The translations under genes were made by a program, and so were the position numbers. This document shows positions 6,206-8,241 of a DNA stretch of 8,241 nt, piece by piece. Source of the DNA: an uncultured Collinsella sp. (GTDB taxonomy: Bacteria > Actinomycetota > Coriobacteriia > Coriobacteriales > Coriobacteriaceae); the NCBI GenBank assembly GCA_902496375.1, contig CABVAS010000061.1, positions 1 to 8,241 on the forward strand. The letters are read 5' to 3'. Every line of letters starts with the position of its first letter. Position 1 is the first letter of the stretch. Under the pieces are notes generated by a model. It was not told the DNA's origin and made no database searches. It was given only the letters and a program-made list of their open reading frames with translations.

Positions 6206-6925
6206 CTATGCCAACGTTACGTTGTGCAACTCAAAGCGGTCGCCAACGTTGCGCGAGACCGAATACTCAAAGGCGGCGCCGCTGTCCAAAAAGCCAATCT
6301 GGGTGAGCTCGAGCAGGGGAGAGCCAGGCTTGGTGTCCAAGCGCTCGGCTTCTTCCTCGGTTGCTGCCACGGCGCGAATGGTACGGTGGAAGCTCGAAAT
6401 CTTCAGCCCACATTGCTCGCGGATGAAGTGGTAGACCGATCCGTACAGGTCCTTCTTTTTAAGGCCTGGAATCAGCTCGAGGGGCATGTAGGTGTACTCG
6501 ATAACGATGGGCTTCTCATCGGCCTGACGCACGCGCACGATGTGATAGGCAAAGTCATCCTCGGCAATTCCCAGCTGGGCTGCGATGTCCGCTGGTGGAT
6601 TAACAATCGAGAAATCGTAGACCACCGAGGTCACCTTCTCCCCGCGGTGCTCATACGAAAAGCCCTGGGCACGGTCGTTTTTGCCCTGGAAAAACGCCTG
6701 ACCGGGAAGTCCCGCCGTGTCCTTAACGTAGGTACCCGATCCGCGTCGGCTGGTAATAAGACCTTCCTCGGTGATTTGCTCGATAGCTCGTTTGACGGTG
6801 ATTTTGGAAACGCTATAGAGCTCGCAGAACTCAACGACGGTGGGAAGCTTGTCGCCCGGTTTAAGAGTGCCATCCTCGATGCTTCGACGAATATCTGCAG
6901 CTATCGCCTCGTATTTGGGAATCAT
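6206..6925 (-). CDS. GntR-family transcriptional regulator, HutC subfamily (UTRA domain)
   Basis: This 239-residue regulator has the standard two-domain build. The winged helix (about 4-67) shows KYEAIAADIRRSIEDG, LKPGDKLPT and the recognition-helix region SVSKITVKRAIEQ, and ends in the wing RRGSGTYV. The UTRA ligand domain (about 90-235) includes the core IEYTYMPLELIPGL (142-155), a C-terminal Glu220 and SRNVGDRFEL. UTRA regulators are usually repressors released by sugars or sugar phosphates. Divergence from the GH1 gene and linkage to manA suggest it controls both and senses a phosphosugar, but the ligand is not readable from sequence. The ATG at 6925 is preferred over one 11 codons upstream because AAAGGAGG (6930-6937) stands 4 bases before it. 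It resembles GmuR/BglR/YydK-type regulators; no specific symbol is justified. Confidence 0.93.
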   Translation of the reverse strand: MIPKYEAIAADIRRSIEDGTLKPGDKLPTVVEFCELYSVSKITVKRAIEQITEEGLITSRRGSGTYVKDTAGLPGQAFFQGKNDRAQGFSYEHRGEKVTSVVYDFSIVNPPADIAAQLGIAEDDFAYHIVRVRQADEKPIVIEYTYMPLELIPGLKKKDLYGSVYHFIREQCGLKISSFHRTIRAVAATEEEAERLDTKPGSPLLELTQIGFLDSGAAFEYSVSRNVGDRFELHNVTLA

Positions 6926-6961
6926 TGAACCTCCTTTCCGACATATATCAATACGCAAGTA

Positions 6962-6991
6962 AGTATAACCCTTAACAAGGCACCCATATAA
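6962..6991 (-). promoter_or_regulatory. Possible promoter of the gntR-manA operon
   Basis: On the minus strand TATACT (6967-6962) is a good -10 box. A poor -35, TTATAT (6991-6986), lies 18 bases upstream. The start would fall near 6955, about 30 bases before the gene. The same segment has two copies of TATAACC on the plus strand (6964-6970 and 6987-6993, 23 bases apart), flanking the imperfect palindrome CCTTAACAAGG (6970-6980). These could be regulator contacts on one face of the helix. Confidence 0.35.
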
Positions 6992-7011
6992 CCTTTATCT
7001 AAGAAGCTCGA

Positions 7012-7061
7012 GAAAGAAAAAAGAAAAAGACGCTTTACTTTTAGAATTAGAGCGCTATAGT
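7012..7061 (+). promoter_or_regulatory. Promoter of the GH1 gene with A-rich upstream tract
   Basis: TTTACT (7034-7039) and TATAGT (7056-7061) are separated by 16 bases. A purine/A-rich run (about 7012-7030, with blocks of six and five A) lies just upstream of the -35 where an UP element would sit. It is among the best promoter-like sequences in the window. The start would be near 7068, giving a leader of about 160 bases. Confidence 0.65.
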
Positions 7062-7062
7062 T
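7045..7062. promoter_or_regulatory. Candidate operator overlapping the GH1 -10 box
   Basis: AATTAGAGCGCTATAGTT is an imperfect palindrome around AGCGCT, with 7 of 9 base pairs matching. It covers most of the -10 box. A repressor bound here, most simply the adjacent GntR protein, would block the GH1 promoter. It does not match the loose HutC pattern GT-N3-TA-N3-AC, so assignment to that protein is a guess. Confidence 0.3.
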
Positions 7063-7067
7063 TAAGC

Positions 7068-7228
7068 AACGAACGGAATCTTTCCGCAGAACAGGATCGA
7101 CCGTTTGGGGACGGTTTTGTTTTGGCGGGTTGGATATCGGTATGACCGGTGCGCGCCCGCGCCGGATAACCTGCCAAAGCAAACACGTCTCCAACCGGAA
7201 GCTCTAGAACACGAAAGCGAGGACTTTG
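7068..7228 (+). promoter_or_regulatory. Long structured 5' leader of the GH1 gene, possible attenuator
   Basis: Two adjacent folds are visible. First, ACCGT (7100-7104) and ACGGT (7111-7115) form a short hairpin with loop TTGGGG, followed by TTTTGTTTT as in an intrinsic terminator. Second, TTTGTTTTGGCGGGTT (7116-7131) pairs with AACCTGCCAAAGCAAA (7168-7183) over 16 bp, two of them G-U. Inside that stem sits another 8-bp hairpin, CCGGTGCG (7146-7153) with CGCGCCGG (7158-7165), one pair G-U. An alternative pairing is GGTTGGA (7128-7134) with TCCAACC (7190-7196). The U-tract of the first fold is the left arm of the second. The consensus LicT/BglG anti-terminator site is not recognisable, nor is any known riboswitch. 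The gene's SD (GAGG, 7219-7222) lies outside the folds. Confidence 0.5.
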
Positions 7229-8241
7229 ATGGCACAGTATCAGCTGCCCAACGACTTCTTCTTTGGCGCTGCTATGTCCGGCCCGCAGACTGAGGGTCAG
7301 TGGAACCAGGGCGGCAAGCTCGAGAACCTGTGGGACACCTGGTCCATCCAGGATCTGGGCTCGTTCTACAACCGCGTTGGCTCTTACGCCGGCAATGACT
7401 TTATGGCCAAGTACCAGGAAGACCTTCGCATTTTGAAGGACTTGGGCCTGGATACCTATCGCACTTCCATCCAGTGGAGCCGTCTGCTCGATGCCGACGG
7501 CAACCTCAACGAGGAAGGCGCCGCGTGGTATCACGAGCTGTTCCGCGCCTCTCGCGAAGCCGGCCTGGAGCCGTTTGTCAACTTGTACCACTTTGACATG
7601 CCCACCTACCTTTTTAACCGTGGCGGCTGGGAGAGCCGTGAGGTTGTCGAGGCTTACGCACATTACGCCGACGTCGCCTTCCACGAGTTTGGCCAGGAGA
7701 TCAAGTACTGGTTCACCTTTAACGAGCCCATCGTCGAGCCCGAGCAGCGCTATCAGGAGGGCGTGTGGTTCCCGCAGCTCCACGACTTTAGCCGCGCTCG
7801 CACCGTGCAGTATCACATCTCGCTGGCGCACGCGCTGGCCGTGGCCAACTACCGTCGCGCCTATGACGAGGGCGCCGTTCGCGCTGATGCCAAGATCGGC
7901 ATGATCAACTGCTTTACCCCGGTCTACACCAAGGAGAACCCCAGCGAGGCAGACCTCGAGGCTGTGCGTATGACCAGCGGCATCAACAATCGCTGGTGGC
8001 TCGACCTTATTACCAAGGGCGAGCTTCCTGCCGACGTGCTCGACAGCCTGGCCGAGGGCGGCGTTAAGCTTCCGTTCCGTGCCGGCGACCAAGAGATTCT
8101 TAAGCAGGGTGTTGTCGACTGGCTCGGTTGCAACTACTACCACCCCACGCGCGTTCAGGCGCCGGCGAGCAAGATCGACCAGTACGTTCTGCCGCACTTT
8201 GCCGACGAGTACGTGTGGCCCGACGCCGTTATGAACGAGAG
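7229..8241 (+). CDS. Glycoside hydrolase family 1, probable 6-phospho-beta-glucosidase (3' end outside window)
   Basis: The visible part is 337 residues of an expected 470-490; the window ends inside the gene. The N-terminus LPNDFFFGAAMSGPQTEGQWN (6-26) is the GH1 start motif with sugar-binding Gln20. The strand NLYHFDMPTYL (118-128) carries His121. TFNEP (163-167) gives the acid/base Glu166 with Asn165. NYYHPTRV (302-309) is the conserved Asn-Tyr region. The nucleophile ENG motif and the Ser/Lys/Tyr phosphate-binding cluster that separates 6-phospho-glycosidases from plain beta-glucosidases both lie beyond the end. The phospho-enzyme call therefore rests on the SGPQTEG-type N-terminus and on the neighbours. 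There is no signal peptide, so it is cytosolic and would hydrolyse PTS-imported disaccharide phosphates. GAGG stands 6 bases before the ATG. It is divergent from the GntR regulator. Confidence 0.9.
   Translation, partial: MAQYQLPNDFFFGAAMSGPQTEGQWNQGGKLENLWDTWSIQDLGSFYNRVGSYAGNDFMAKYQEDLRILKDLGLDTYRTSIQWSRLLDADGNLNEEGAAWYHELFRASREAGLEPFVNLYHFDMPTYLFNRGGWESREVVEAYAHYADVAFHEFGQEIKYWFTFNEPIVEPEQRYQEGVWFPQLHDFSRARTVQYHISLAHALAVANYRRAYDEGAVRADAKIGMINCFTPVYTKENPSEADLEAVRMTSGINNRWWLDLITKGELPADVLDSLAEGGVKLPFRAGDQEILKQGVVDWLGCNYYHPTRVQAPASKIDQYVLPHFADEYVWPDAVMNE

Noticed and set aside
5082..6434. Long plus-strand open frame of 450 codons opposite manA and the end of the gntR gene
   Set aside because: It lies antisense to two clear family members, has no SD and shows no recognisable domain. 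Such frames are common opposite GC-rich genes.
7046..7062. Catabolite-responsive element (cre)
   Set aside because: The central CG is there, but the flanking TGNAA/WNNCA positions do not match the consensus.
7091..7123. LicT/BglG-type ribonucleic anti-terminator site before the GH1 gene
   Set aside because: GGATCGACCGT starts like the site, but the conserved two-loop sequence ending in GCAGGCAAAACC is absent.
7055..8197. Minus-strand open frame of 380 codons opposite the GH1 gene
   Set aside because: The plus strand encodes an unmistakable GH1 enzyme. The antisense frame crosses the GH1 promoter and leader and has no family signature.
1..8241. CRISPR array, tRNA, rRNA, prophage or defence system
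   Set aside because: There is no regularly spaced direct repeat, no tRNA-like cloverleaf or rRNA-like stretch, and every substantial gene belongs to a well-known family.

Overview
The window looks like chromosome from a high-GC Gram-positive gut bacterium. Strong G/C preference at third codon positions, TAG/TAA stops, purine-rich Shine-Dalgarno (SD) sites and the gene families present would suit Collinsella or another member of the Coriobacteriia (Actinomycetota). That placement is inference from style; there is no rRNA or other phylogenetic marker here.

Layout, left to right: (1) uspA, a universal stress protein, on the minus strand at 51-488. (2) A divergent 249-base gap, then uppP (undecaprenyl-diphosphate phosphatase) on the plus strand at 738-1718, with a TTG start. 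A textbook intrinsic terminator follows, itself enclosed by a 16-bp perfect inverted repeat. (3) pcrA, a large UvrD/Rep-family DNA helicase with a C-terminal Tudor-like domain, plus strand 2015-4915. It is followed by a 30-bp inverted repeat that encloses another terminator-like hairpin. (4) A convergent gap with two more hairpins. (5) manA (class I mannose-6-phosphate isomerase, minus strand, 5199-6131) and, upstream of it on the same strand, a GntR/HutC-UTRA regulator (6206-6925); the two probably form one operon. (6) A 303-base AT-rich divergent control region with back-to-back promoters and a strongly structured leader. (7) A glycoside hydrolase family 1 gene, probably a 6-phospho-beta-glucosidase, from 7229 and cut by the window end.

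The left half is housekeeping: stress response, peptidoglycan lipid-carrier recycling, DNA repair. The right half reads as a sugar locus. A GH1 phospho-glycosidase, a UTRA-type phosphosugar-sensing repressor and a mannose-6-phosphate isomerase together recall the Bacillus subtilis gmu (glucomannan) set GmuD/GmuR/GmuF. Material imported by a PTS would be hydrolysed by the GH1 enzyme, mannose-6-phosphate would be isomerised to fructose-6-phosphate by ManA, and the GntR protein would gate expression.

No mobile element, CRISPR array, tRNA or rRNA was seen. The most unusual signals are non-coding: two post-gene nested inverted repeats of the same architecture (interior 69 and 70 bases, unrelated sequence), and a leader RNA upstream of the GH1 gene that can fold into a terminator-like hairpin followed at once by a 16-bp nested stem. 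No clearly novel multi-gene system is visible.
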